Part shown: piece after piece, positions 12,701 to 21,943 of the stretch
Layout of the letters: each line of letters starts with the position of its first letter
How positions within the stretch are numbered: the first letter of the stretch is position 1
Source: Clostridiales bacterium
GTDB lineage: Bacteria > Bacillota > Clostridia > Christensenellales > Pumilibacteraceae
Assembly (NCBI GenBank): GCA_022508445.1
Contig: JAFLVG010000008.1
Span: 1-64,000, forward strand
Reading direction: 5' to 3'
DNA length: 64,000 nt
Notes under the pieces: generated by a model
What the model was told of the DNA's origin: nothing
Databases searched by the model: none
What the model saw: only the letters and a program-made list of their open reading frames with translations
Made by a program: the position numbers and the translations under genes

Positions 12701-15700
12701 TTTGGATCGTTGTTGTAATTGATACTAACCGGACTGCCGAAGTTTGCGGCAGTCACGCGGTTGCCGAAATAGTCGTAAGGAATGTAAATTTCTTCGACCG
12801 AAACTTGGAAGTACTCGCCGGACGTGTTGCCATTGACGCTTCCCTGTATGTTGTTGATATTTGCAATGGTCAAAAGCTCGTTCAGTCTGCCGTCGTTGCC
12901 ACTGCCGTTTACGGAAAATCCGTTGAGCATATTAGGCGAATAGAAGTTGTCCGAGTCCGCGCCCAAAGCCTTCAAATCCGCACTGACGTACTGCCCGTCC
13001 TTATAATACTTGCCGAGCGCATAAGTATTGTGCTCGTAAGTTATGCCCATCGGCGAGAAAACTACCGAATAGTCAACGTCGCCCTCTACCGTGGGCATGG
13101 CGCTCGCGCCTGCACCGGCAGATCCGCGGTCATACGACAAATCGGTCGGTTTTGCGTCCTCTACAATAATTCCGAGCGGCAACCATATGCCCTGGTCGGT
13201 GGCATCGTTTTTGTCTATTACATTGATAAGAATATAGAAATGACCGGCATTAAGACCGCCTGTCTTGCCGCAAGTCAAGCCGCTTTCCACACTTCCGCTC
13301 GTCGCTATGCGCGTTGTCGCCGCATTGCGACCGCTCTTGTACATGTCATAGGTGGCACGCAAGCCGGTAAGCGTTAAACTCGTGCCCGAGAAAGAATACT
13401 GGACATACGCCGTATTCGACACAACGTTGCTGATATACCATTCTTCAAAGCCCGTCTTATAGTCGGCGCCTTCAAGCATACCCGTCTTCAATGCGTTTGC
13501 AAGTATACTCTTATCGAGTGCCGCACTGCCGGTAACGAGGTTGAAATACGATTTATCTTTTGTATCGCCGCTTGCATTGAGCGTAGACACGACTTTGCCG
13601 TACTTATCGAGCTGAATATACTCGCTCGTCGCGACTTTGATGTCTTTGATCTGGTGAGTCGTATTCGAAATGCTCGTGACGTCTACGTCTTTGAAATAAG
13701 TGTTGAGATTTACAGGCGTCTGTGCCAAAGGTTTGAGCTTGACAACCGGCGCATTGTCGCCCGACGTGTCTTTGAGTACGGGGCGCGTGTTATCCATTTT
13801 GAAGACGATATCGAGCGTGACAGGCGCAATATCGGCAACAGCTTGCGTACCGTCGGTATACGCCGTAGCCGTTTCGACTACGTACAAAGTGGTCGATAAA
13901 ACTTGATACTGCGGATCGGGCGTCAAGCAGACGAACGTCAACGATTCAAAGGCGTTTGCAATACGAACTTTGCTCGAATTATAAACTACCTTTTGTGCGT
14001 TTTGGTTATACTCCGTTATTTCGTATTTATGTCCGGTGCCGGTGATTGCGGACGTGCTGTTGAGCGCGATAAGGACTTTATCGTTGGTGAAGAATGCGCC
14101 GTTTGTGAGATCGCCTGTAAGAAGATCGCTTGCCTTGATCTTAAACGGTTGATTGTACTTCAACGACTGCTCGAATATCAGCGTATATCTATTCGTGCCG
14201 TTGGGGTTGTATATCTTATCCGCCGACGCAAAAACTTCGGGAGGAGTTGTGGAATTCGACTTTCCGAGGAAATAAGAATCGCCGCCGTTTTCCACACGCG
14301 TGGTGCGAGTGGCAACAGTGCTTACCGGAACCTTCACATAAAATTTGATAACAGACCAACCGTGCTGTGTTTGCGAGCCGAATGTATCGCGCACCCTTGC
14401 GTAAAGCGGTATAGTGCCGTTTGCAGTACAACCGTCCATGCCGCTTCTGGGGTACATCTTTACGGATGTGATATTTATGCTCGAATCACTCGTCCACGTC
14501 CAATTAAAGTACTTGCTCGCATTCGTAGAGCACGCCGTATTGAGATACAAACCCGTAGCGGTAGTATTAGTGCCTGCCGAAGTGCTGTTGGTCTTTGTTA
14601 CGGTTTTGAGATTGGACGCCGTGCCGTCGGTGAAAGCGAGTGCGGTCTTTGTCGCGTCGGGATCGGTAGCAATAGAGCTGGCATTAATCGTTCCGACACT
14701 GCCTGTTACGCCGCGCTTCATGACCGTGATTGTGGTACCGGTAGCGGTAGGAGCTTGGTTGACGTTGATTACGGTTATTCTTGCATAGCCGTCGCCCGAG
14801 CGATTGTTGTTTGAACCGCCGCCGGAATAACCCGATTTGATATGGCCTGATCCGCCGCCGCCGCCGGTTCTGCCGTCAGCACCTGCGCCGTTGGAATCGC
14901 CGCCGCCACCGCCGCCGCCGTACCAGCCGCCGCCACCGCCGCCGCCGGCCTCGTAACCTGCGGTGCTGTTTGCCGCACCGTAGCTGTCGCCGCCCTTACC
15001 GAACGATCCGTTTTGTCCGACAACGGCAGTACATGCCGAAGCGGTAGAGCCCTTGCCTGCCGCGCCGCCGCTACTTTGCGTACCACCGGACGCTTGATAG
15101 CCCGAGCCGCTGATATAACCGCCACTCGACGCGCCGCCGTTGTTGTTGCCGCCGCCGCCGTAGCCGCCTTGACCGTATGTACCGCTGTGCGCGTTCGTTG
15201 TTGATCCGCCGCCGCCGCCGGCTACAAGCAATACGTTCGCTTGGTTTGCGGAGCTGCTGAGATTGTTTAGCGTGCCGGAAACAAGCGCCATGTGCGACGC
15301 ACCGCCGCCACCGCCGCCGCTGTTGCCTATGTACGTTCTTCCGCCGCCGTTGTATCCGCCGAGCTTACCTGTGCTTGTCGTACCCGACGCGCCCTGTCCG
15401 CCGACAACTATATATATATATTGTCCGGCCGATGCGGTTACTTCGTAAGTGGTTATGTAGGTATATCCGCCAAGACCGCCGTAGCAACCGGTGTCGTAAT
15501 AACCGCCTTGACCGCCCCAAACTTCGAGCTTGTACGTGCCTTTGGGCAGCTTAATCGAATATATCTTATTGTTTGAATAGCTGTAATTTATGACGTCGTT
15601 GTTGTTCAGCGCGCCGTTAGCGGTTCTGTCGCCTTCCAAATTGGCATGCGTTGCCGATGTGGAAACCGAGCCGTTCTGAACGCCGTCCACAGCGACCGAA

Positions 15701-15828
15701 CTTGACATGTCGCCAAAGCACAGCGCACATGTAAGCCCAAGCGCCACAGAGATAAACACACTGATAAGCGCTATCAGAAATCTTTTCGACCGCTGTTCGG
15801 TCTTCGAGCTATTATTGCTTTTACTCAT
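3712..15828 (-). CDS. Giant membrane-anchored surface protein: ALK/LTK-like glycine-rich domain, tandem cadherin/Ig-like repeats, C-terminal TM and cytosolic tail
   Basis: ORF of 4040 aa. N-terminal TM; LPKGTYKLEVWGGQGG ... VLLVAGGGGGS ... GGGGGSGHIKSGYSGGG is glycine-rich PF12810-like. Repeats end in V-x-NxxP boundaries; C-terminal YPFVWLGVGIGILALIVFIIILIILLKRRKRKR. Second ATG (15828) has GAGG at better spacing than the ATG at 15834. Confidence 0.85.
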   Translation of the reverse strand: MSKSNNSSKTEQRSKRFLIALISVFISVALGLTCALCFGDMSSSVAVDGVQNGSVSTSATHANLEGDRTANGALNNNDVINYSYSNNKIYSIKLPKGTYKLEVWGGQGGYYDTGCYGGLGGYTYITTYEVTASAGQYIYIVVGGQGASGTTSTGKLGGYNGGGRTYIGNSGGGGGGASHMALVSGTLNNLSSSANQANVLLVAGGGGGSTTNAHSGTYGQGGYGGGGNNNGGASSGGYISGSGYQASGGTQSSGGAAGKGSTASACTAVVGQNGSFGKGGDSYGAANSTAGYEAGGGGGGGWYGGGGGGGDSNGAGADGRTGGGGGSGHIKSGYSGGGSNNNRSGDGYARITVINVNQAPTATGTTITVMKRGVTGSVGTINASSIATDPDATKTALAFTDGTASNLKTVTKTNSTSAGTNTTATGLYLNTACSTNASKYFNWTWTSDSSINITSVKMYPRSGMDGCTANGTIPLYARVRDTFGSQTQHGWSVIKFYVKVPVSTVATRTTRVENGGDSYFLGKSNSTTPPEVFASADKIYNPNGTNRYTLIFEQSLKYNQPFKIKASDLLTGDLTNGAFFTNDKVLIALNSTSAITGTGHKYEITEYNQNAQKVVYNSSKVRIANAFESLTFVCLTPDPQYQVLSTTLYVVETATAYTDGTQAVADIAPVTLDIVFKMDNTRPVLKDTSGDNAPVVKLKPLAQTPVNLNTYFKDVDVTSISNTTHQIKDIKVATSEYIQLDKYGKVVSTLNASGDTKDKSYFNLVTGSAALDKSILANALKTGMLEGADYKTGFEEWYISNVVSNTAYVQYSFSGTSLTLTGLRATYDMYKSGRNAATTRIATSGSVESGLTCGKTGGLNAGHFYILINVIDKNDATDQGIWLPLGIIVEDAKPTDLSYDRGSAGAGASAMPTVEGDVDYSVVFSPMGITYEHNTYALGKYYKDGQYVSADLKALGADSDNFYSPNMLNGFSVNGSGNDGRLNELLTIANINNIQGSVNGNTSGEYFQVSVEEIYIPYDYFGNRVTAANFGSPVSINYNNDPNGSTIQCIKINGIRITLKSWTHNRYLHAKATLTDTAGQSCEVTIAVKTNNSSPTAYATHSSTGTTQVAQLSYSVNGKNVKSEYRNENGVAVIEYSVPMHSRIFVTPYDLLYDQNIINSGVVYPTNGFTFNGLSGYFGNGTFSVDDKAGTSETRSKITALAVSQNTTAGNMDFTSLSYRQKLTAMLDKLNTTRTFAASSTSNLFGATLDTIKTTSIDKLYFERKDDNKNLDGYLFDPYGSSAAFAEPNVLGDMFVSYTFGNTIKFKNDSGNYDNAHTYNIDYLIITADMRTQSGVPAEIDLTVRDRTGTGASGSSAGTAKIKIKINVINSAPTVGEEAAKKIYTLRTAPIDNDPDDLTLSDMSGAISVVPTTIVINAAPYVTREELYKNFLYDNEEDTPSFYPQNGCEIRDAQNNLIDPVTKRPYTDFLRVSITSQTLTITALNSTQSVETLYVYFYATDGHSSNSRDTDTARCRIVVQVLNSLPNINNSDSGFIRGEESDEFDNLWTVESLNTNDMSSPRYFASSDKAVTELKNDGVSSGQIKTVATESDALQGIVLSPIKSPAASPDSIREYYNVTAQSPTASDYRAMVPYIAPALADDEAVGVIISINSRRPEPSTLDACVSEYEIYYYVDGNTYSASELRAGTESETVTDWSLFFDSQGRWIVTDWAVKVVPKASSIGGEYIRLSMMLRDETKFGGSSAGMSVNSYESGVNKSVDGYLYAHYDLFVNSIGIIPYTYYNQFDGYYTVTDAADSNINYISTFDGDIDSVYYEIKEGVSQYTNSIYYDAATNTINTNGTGTQLKSRAANSTDGILAGVHSGDVYKQGNDYTYEVKYFNGGSVTTSNRSVEKAFKFSDTITIDANGAYTYIPMSYFGRSQENISINSSTGEITYASNNYVAYDIVSDNGYSRLNDYYKALSISDGVTTWRGDLPADNPLYLFKNPYVSFTSFDAYDSASERANTDDIGYKAARQGNYFNHNLAMPIIDTSGHAPAWITSDTTYKTSNINNLIGNGRIMYLADQDEKLQENTFGIGIKKNYTRSTASSLTLSVAIAQCSYSNGRTSVSYNSATKAQNSATVSFKLDIGNSYIKILAAANDKEGAVASETDGYYTSISMNTDSSGKSITLSRTARVDSTGNVTTVQYEDNDVDVTDDSRSDKAYFYFDSLRSVRRWALGDPARNRVTAHNDAGDLVFTNTHSDAVAQRSMQRYFGVVGDTTLSARERLETLLGSSDWKTYQANDGIYGSNMYSETGEEGYSSYFNVSLSADGATLSITPNAKTTISTAMTTNMNDSQIRAYYAERGLVCYKETPTSPWKGYYPLKVLVYDSHGDGFLNGSYVSLEIRVNIESSEPVLSGTLSDYQGIDKRPGDKQINVSLHVNQTYSFSIYNVVSSTNLLSKNSAYFWEKDYNDLKNSVGSAGSTNGNLEDRLKLESGSYLKSPFEGWQATNNDDLRAGRAGFTDTNSQTVLSQPDVIMFMNTLNNASLTTSGVTPDGNAVTIRVNRRMTYNGSQIKDFKFSLIFTDNNGNSTARLFILVTVTNQAPTVRMNAVENARNLRMRVDDSFTVLTTPYDNFTGVLSGSTVSAQQSTSYATLTNPTRSGIGQRNLTRLESDFPSASEYARAVKYEDLNAADVDGNDTYKLHSFNSSNAEAQHLGYLALADDDTPWALRIFDITYGDESCFALTDVRDTMLLEGASAGRGYGLDAIIVARKVCTNMPIIITLVDGDDSYVSVTIYVTVESSKPSPIMDNDSRRERHKALLTTYENGQEVAGVYETYMIANSAVATKLAGVDIIDNSTNPATNKNITVYGELTLRVDEIAYDQDSNDQPYISLYDGGDEYNLFTMNGLSMDKNVRTNADGTKTEIYSNGTFEIEVEQGYAKFTIRCLTYNPYSDWDELKFYVRDVGNNIFDNAIPIKIRISTLYSSMTNKHQTAVVRGGTIYDRAIDTVYVKGYDDYAGDSVNPDPNIIIGENSTYQFVNYGGVPDSIDQDVSSRDWMIDDPDIKKGLTGSNYGVAVYAFMAPDYDTGTYTPLDIGDVSALFDLNQQKLQSGYWSFKEGVDATTDIALRDYRIGGVQTSGAAYTTNNALITFLQQYFIVDLGKDGLSLSFKPVTTTQDIKILLYVQVEKYIDRSRSIGPKSSQIKSGSLFYISVKSSAPIANNESTELSFTGKIGESHIFTIFDAENPYDSMFTDSDRGDYVVVRGFVSSGNLTSDYADALADADCDWNSRQGVTRAIDISINNTDTPIMRADDPEEVDIPAHSLKLTILRRIDKFVDGKYLEQVELPVRLKGYDRNGLASEYVTLHITIENSDLTVNDLKIMDNPNSFNSIGVGYSFSHGSDDRSYVINTRVAPDSQALSVNLVKDDWLKDPDFTSQAYDTDSYRLIRPDNENSAKYLLDGPLEIKSDDDQTVIAVITPILGNNGLNEDNYHFVGFTVEAKSYRRGLEATAYLRILDRSGNEQKGNAGVTITINVTMINAAPSLNANRPTSYTVVGKDSGAIDKITIDINDFATDRNGDELRIVSMGAETAQAIHCTGGLDFGGDIFEVDYASETELHKCVITPRNCFYGTQILSITIADGDPLSDPDARTTSFTVTINVVYDYSQITSLQNMTAIRSLPTKVTVEKLFPNISDKYDANFSTGKGVGRYVFTSADGEEKVYNPGSDYIITSLTANGSYITVSKDADDDWQFVCTREAEEILFNVTFVRKIDYDFANQTPKPGAYSYNSKFTATVGKNHQPKLLENFKRESGYIFYTRASDYGLDSSGTVELAPELLFSDEDISKGDRLLFDAKVTEVLSSTLCTVRVSGDGTKLFLTFNYRGETQLTVGVKDRTGETVKATFTIKNTDRPEASFFTKIMISYETYPFVWLGVGIGILALIVFIIILIILLKRRKRKREELEAILISEMELEEQMMRLASSSNTTPFQSFGYMPPMMNVQNDPGLMLGTGGGVPPTNNAIGLNPGAAPQQGGNAQAPYNGNAQTPYDGTPGNQGM

Positions 15829-15877
15829 TGACATACCTCGCTTTAAGCAAGCATTAGCCGTTTTCGGCAGTGATTTT

Positions 15878-15945
15878 GTTTACAATTTGTTCACAATTGC
15901 ATACTTATACAGATTCATGTTAACATATTGTTCACAATTTGTCAA
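15878..15945 (-). promoter_or_regulatory. Promoter of the giant gene with three TTGTGAACAA-like sites
   Basis: Minus strand TTGACA (15940-15945)-17-TAACAT (15917-15922). TTGTGAACAA occurs in the spacer and again downstream (about 15888-15897), followed by TTGTAAACAA (15878-15887). Confidence 0.65.
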
Positions 15946-16029
15946 CACTTTTCGGCAATTTATTCGTGTACATGAATACAATTTTTGCTATTACCCTTTT
16001 CGTAACGGCATATTTTCCGATAGTTTTGC

Positions 16030-16058
16030 TTGACTTTTTAAAATCGATATTATATTAT
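16030..16058 (+). promoter_or_regulatory. sigma-A promoter of groES (TTGACT-17-TATTAT)
   Basis: TTGACT at 16030-16035, TATTAT at 16053-16058, AGGAGG before the ATG at 16093. Confidence 0.7.
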
Positions 16059-16092
16059 ATGTTCGGTCATAAAAACCAGGAGGTAATTTAAT

Positions 16093-16380
16093 ATGAATAT
16101 AAAACCATTGTTTGACCGTATTGTTATCGAACCTTTGGAAACCGAAGAAAAGACGAAAAGCGGAATCGTTTTGCTTGCAAAAGATCAAGAGAAACCGCAA
16201 ATAGCCAGAGTTACTGCCGTCGGCCCCGGCGGACTTGTGGACGGAAAAGACGTTAAGATGGTCGTCAAGGTCGGCGACAAGGTGCTCTACTCCAAGTATG
16301 CCGGCAGTGAATTCAAAGTCAACGAAAAGACGTTTACCGTAATGCGCCAAAGCGACGTTCTCGCTATTGTCGAGGAATAA
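16093..16380 (+). CDS. groES: Co-chaperonin GroES
   Basis: 95 aa; MNIKPLFDRIVIEPLETEEKTKSGIVLLAKDQEKPQIARVTAVGPGG. Confidence 0.98.
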   Translation: MNIKPLFDRIVIEPLETEEKTKSGIVLLAKDQEKPQIARVTAVGPGGLVDGKDVKMVVKVGDKVLYSKYAGSEFKVNEKTFTVMRQSDVLAIVEE

Positions 16381-16396
16381 TCTATATATTGTATAA

Positions 16397-18046
<1,650 letters not shown>

Positions 18047-18063
18047 AAATTGTGTTAAACATA

Positions 18064-18092
18064 AATCGGGACGCTTTGTCCCGATTTTTTTT
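18064..18092 (+). terminator. Rho-independent terminator of groESL
   Basis: AATCGGGACgctttGTCCCGATTTTTTTT. Confidence 0.9.
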
Positions 18093-18184
18093 GCGCTTTT
18101 TGAATTTTAAGTATATAAGCTCAAAAACCGCACATAATAAAAACACAAAGCAAATATTTTTTAACATTGCTTTGCTATCATATT

Positions 18185-18217
18185 AGCTCACACGGGTTTC
18201 CGAGTGAGCTTTTTTTG
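18185..18217 (+). terminator. Second terminator-like hairpin downstream of groEL
   Basis: AGCTCACaCGGgtttCCGaGTGAGCT followed by T7 on the plus strand. Confidence 0.6.
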
Positions 18218-18236
18218 TGAATAAATATATAATTGC

Positions 18237-20444
18237 CTATAATTCGTTTAACTTTTCGATACTTACCATGCCGCCGACGGCTTTTACGACCGTCATTCCG
18301 GGCGGAACTATCAAAAAATACTTGACAGTTTTCTTTTTTTCCGACGGGAGATTTAGGTTGATCGTTATATTTTGCCACGCGTTTATCATAAACTCGCCGC
18401 CGCCCTTGCCGTCGAGCGTGAAATTGCGCACGACAAACTTGCCGCCGGCGCCGTTAAACAGCTCTATGTCGTCCATAATAAGCGCTGTGCTCTCGTCGGT
18501 TACCTCGATGCTGTACGAACTGTCGAGCAGTTCTACGTTTGTTGCGGAATTATTGCCGCGTGCGAATGTGCCGAAGGCTATCGCGTGTTTAAGATCCGGA
18601 CGGAAATACTCGATATCGATGAGATCTTGCATACCGATCAGCGCAAGCATGTTTCCGTTTGCCGATAAATACTCGCCGGAACGCATGCGCTTGCCGCTCG
18701 GCAGGTATACAGAGTGAGTTTGGACGGTGTCGGACGCATTGACAGACCATAGTACAGCGCTTTTTTGCGCAACGGCGCTCGCTATTTCGTCAAGCCCGTA
18801 GCGTTTCAGCCCGTGATATACAATAAAATTGACATACGGCAAAATGCTTCCGCGGAATTCGAGATACGGCAGAGTGCATTTGCCGTTATCGTTCGGCTTT
18901 GACCGCTTTCCGTACTCACGGTTATTTTTCGAAAGAGTGGGAATTGCGTAATCGCCCCAAAACTTTTTTGTATCTGTAAGCATGTTTACAATGCGTGACA
19001 GCTTTTCCGGCGTGTCCACAGCGCCTGCGAGAAGCGGATAGAATGACGTCGCGCCGACGGCGTTCGCCCACTGTCCCGTCGTGTAGCGATTCAAATACAT
19101 TCCCTCGCTCTCGCACCAAAACGTTTCGTTGATTATCTTTTGCATCGAGTTCTTTGCCAAAGCGTATTTGGCGCGGTCGGGCAAATCGAAAAGCGACGCG
19201 ATACGCTCCAAAACGTCGAAAGCGAAAAGCTTTAACGACGACAGATCGAGACTGTACATAGGAGCGCGATTGAATTTTTCTTTGAGCGGAGAATCGCTCC
19301 ACCTATATGCGACCTCGCCCTTATCCTTTTCGGATATGACGGGCGACGCGATTGGCGGATACAGTTTGGAAAGCTTGCGGTATTCGGCGAGCAAATCGAG
19401 TTTATCGGACAGGTGCATGTAGTTATGCCAAACCGCAAACACCGCCATTATTTTATCTTCGAGTGTATACTTTAACTGCTTTGCGGCTTGCATAGCGCCC
19501 GTATAACATCCAAGTATGGCGGCACAGTTCTCCTCTGTTCCGTCAAGGTCGAAGCGGTTGTCGAGCTCCGTGCGCTTGGGTGAAAAAATCTCTGTGAAAA
19601 GATGAGGATAGTACACCCTCGACCACAGCACTGCGCTGTACATTCGCTCGATCGGAGAGCCGAGCTCGCCCTCGCCGTATGTCTTATTGTCGGCATAACT
19701 GCGCTCGCTCGACTCGATTAGCTCTTGAATTTTGTCGAATTGCGGCAACTCGGCGTCGTAGATGTCCAAATCGCCCATGCAAGCAAAAACGGCAACGCTC
19801 GGACACTTGTGACTTATTACGAATTCCATGCTCGCCTCGTTTGGCGCGCCGCTTTCCGATCGTGACGGCTGTACGTATGAAACCGCGCGGAAAAATTCGC
19901 GCGCTTCGTCGTTTTTAACTAATTTGCGTCCCTGGAACTCCGAGCTTTCGGCTTGCTCGTTCGTTTCCGGTATAACCGCCATATACGGGCTTCGCCCCAT
20001 TGCAGAGTCGCCGACTATCGAAAGCTCGCCGGGACAGTCGTAGCACGGATAAAATACCACGCGAACACGGAGCTTGCGCGTAGAGCTTACTTGCAAAACG
20101 AGCGAGCGGTCGTCATATCTCGCCCATTTGACGCACAACGGACCGGACGAGAAGCGTGCAAAGCTTCCATCTGCGGTGTTTGCGCACTCGCTTCCGATAT
20201 TTTTTACGAAATCGTCACTATCCAGCCACTTCGTGCCTGCATGGTACTGCACGCGAATGCCCCACATCGAGCCGTGTTTCCCTACTAGCATCGCGCCGTT
20301 TATCGCACCGTAATCGTACCCTGCGCCGATTATGTATCTTCCGGGATAGTTTTCGTCACCGAAATCGACGCTAGGTTTTTCTTTGTAATTATCGGATATC
20401 GGCGGATGTGGCTCAAATCCGTATTCTTTGTCGATATACTTCAT
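18237..20444 (-). CDS. MGH1/GH63-like (alpha/alpha)6-barrel glycosidase-family protein
   Basis: 735 aa; FNRAPMYSLDLSSLKLFAFDVLERIASLFDLPDRAKYALAKNSMQKIINETFWCESEGMYLNRYTTGQW, FYPLLAG, FWGDYAIPTLSKNNREYG resemble MGH1/trehalase-like barrels. No signal peptide. Confidence 0.6.
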   Translation of the reverse strand: MKYIDKEYGFEPHPPISDNYKEKPSVDFGDENYPGRYIIGAGYDYGAINGAMLVGKHGSMWGIRVQYHAGTKWLDSDDFVKNIGSECANTADGSFARFSSGPLCVKWARYDDRSLVLQVSSTRKLRVRVVFYPCYDCPGELSIVGDSAMGRSPYMAVIPETNEQAESSEFQGRKLVKNDEAREFFRAVSYVQPSRSESGAPNEASMEFVISHKCPSVAVFACMGDLDIYDAELPQFDKIQELIESSERSYADNKTYGEGELGSPIERMYSAVLWSRVYYPHLFTEIFSPKRTELDNRFDLDGTEENCAAILGCYTGAMQAAKQLKYTLEDKIMAVFAVWHNYMHLSDKLDLLAEYRKLSKLYPPIASPVISEKDKGEVAYRWSDSPLKEKFNRAPMYSLDLSSLKLFAFDVLERIASLFDLPDRAKYALAKNSMQKIINETFWCESEGMYLNRYTTGQWANAVGATSFYPLLAGAVDTPEKLSRIVNMLTDTKKFWGDYAIPTLSKNNREYGKRSKPNDNGKCTLPYLEFRGSILPYVNFIVYHGLKRYGLDEIASAVAQKSAVLWSVNASDTVQTHSVYLPSGKRMRSGEYLSANGNMLALIGMQDLIDIEYFRPDLKHAIAFGTFARGNNSATNVELLDSSYSIEVTDESTALIMDDIELFNGAGGKFVVRNFTLDGKGGGEFMINAWQNITINLNLPSEKKKTVKYFLIVPPGMTVVKAVGGMVSIEKLNEL

Positions 20445-20455
20445 AGAAATCCGCC

Positions 20456-21943
20456 TTATGCCAAAAGATACGCGCTATTCGGAACCGATAAAACCGAGTC
20501 GCTTTTCGCGCTTATTTTGAAAGAGTTGATTTTTACGTCATTGCCGGCAACGATGTACACGATTCTGCCTTCGAAATTATCGGAAAGCGTATAATCGCTC
20601 TTTGCGAGCTGTTCGAAAATCGTCGGGTGAACAGTCACTATTGCCGCCGTGCATTGCGGATCGTTGAATATGTCGGTCAGGCGCGATTTGATTTTGCGCA
20701 GTACGAACTTCGGTGAAACGGTGTGTGCGGCGCCGTGACAGGTGTCGCAACGCTGTAACAGCAATGATTGAAGCTCTGCGCCCGTCTTTTTCCGAGTCAT
20801 TTGCACAAGCCCCAATTCGGTCATTGGAAGCACGCGCGTTCTCATTCGGTCGAGCTGCGTTTCATGCCGCAAGACCTCGACCACCTCTTCGTTGTGCAAA
20901 GGATCTTGCATATCTATGAAATCTATGACAATCATTCCGCCTACGTTGCGAAGCCGTAGCTGGCGCGCTATCTCCTTTGCCGCCTCGCAGTTAATGGCGA
21001 ACACCGTATTTTCCCTGTCGGTGTCGCCGATGTACTTTGCCGTATTGACGTCTATTACAGTCAAAGCTTCGGTATAGTCGATAACTAGCGAGCCGCCGCT
21101 TTCAAGCTCGACCTTGGAGTGAAGAAGCTTTTCCACTTCTTCCAGCACGCCGAACTTTTTGAGAACATCCGACTTGTCGTTTACTGTCACTTTGACGGCG
21201 CTTGCCAGATTCTCTTTCAAATATTTCGAAAGCCGCGCCGCTATGTGCTTACTGCTGCACACTATCTCGTCCACAGACGAATTGAACATATCGCGCACCG
21301 AACGGAATATAAGATCGCCGTCGGTCGAAAGAAGTTCCACGCCGTCCGACCGATTGAACTTTTCGAGGATATTGTTGTACATTCCAGAAAAATACTTAAT
21401 CTCGTCGAGTATGTCCGATTTATGCACGTCCTTTGCCGCCGTCCGAGCAATAAGTCCGCAGTATGGAGTGGGACGGTTATCGGTCAAAAGTTCGGTAAGC
21501 CGGTTGCGCGTATCCTCGTCGACTATCTTGTTGGAAACACCTATAAAATCAACGGTCGGCATGTATACGATATACCGCCCGGGTATGGAAATATTGGCGG
21601 AAAGGCGCGGGCCTTTTGTTTCGGTGGGCTCTTTTACCGCTTGAACGAGCACATAATCACCCTCGGATACGGAAAGGTGTGTGGGCAGTCTGCCCGAATG
21701 CGCGAGAACGGTCCTGTTTTCGAGCATGTCGGACGCCGCCAAAAATCCGTTCTTATTCCTGCCGATATCCACAAATGCGGAATCGAGTCCGGGCAAGACG
21801 TTGACTACCCGTCCTTTATATATATTTCCCGTTATTCTTTCGGTATCACGGTCCTCGACGTAAAATTCTTTCAAAACGCCGTCCTCCAACAAGGCGACGC
21901 TACACAAATACGATTCGTAATCGACAAGAATTTTACTCTTCAA
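20456..21943 (-). CDS. rng: Ribonuclease E/G family protein
   Basis: 495 aa; TERITGNIYKGRVVNVLPGLDSAFVDIGRNKNGFL, LTVIDVNTAKY, IVIDFIDMQD, LGLVQMTRKK. TTG start preceded by GAGG. Confidence 0.95.
   Translation of the reverse strand: MKSKILVDYESYLCSVALLEDGVLKEFYVEDRDTERITGNIYKGRVVNVLPGLDSAFVDIGRNKNGFLAASDMLENRTVLAHSGRLPTHLSVSEGDYVLVQAVKEPTETKGPRLSANISIPGRYIVYMPTVDFIGVSNKIVDEDTRNRLTELLTDNRPTPYCGLIARTAAKDVHKSDILDEIKYFSGMYNNILEKFNRSDGVELLSTDGDLIFRSVRDMFNSSVDEIVCSSKHIAARLSKYLKENLASAVKVTVNDKSDVLKKFGVLEEVEKLLHSKVELESGGSLVIDYTEALTVIDVNTAKYIGDTDRENTVFAINCEAAKEIARQLRLRNVGGMIVIDFIDMQDPLHNEEVVEVLRHETQLDRMRTRVLPMTELGLVQMTRKKTGAELQSLLLQRCDTCHGAAHTVSPKFVLRKIKSRLTDIFNDPQCTAAIVTVHPTIFEQLAKSDYTLSDNFEGRIVYIVAGNDVKINSFKISAKSDSVLSVPNSAYLLA

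Noticed and set aside
14867-15370. GCCGCC-rich triplet tracts as a possible microsatellite or regulatory repeat
   Set aside because: In frame with Gly codons of the glycine-rich domain; explained by protein composition.
14775-15576. Ala/Arg-rich overlapping ORFs in the glycine-rich part of the giant gene
   Set aside because: Products of GCC/GGC codon repeats in alternative frames of the glycine-rich domain.
15917-15939. Rex (redox) binding site in the giant-gene promoter
   Set aside because: Half-sites TTGTGAA and TTAACAT are separated by 7 nt rather than the 4 nt expected for a Rex operator.
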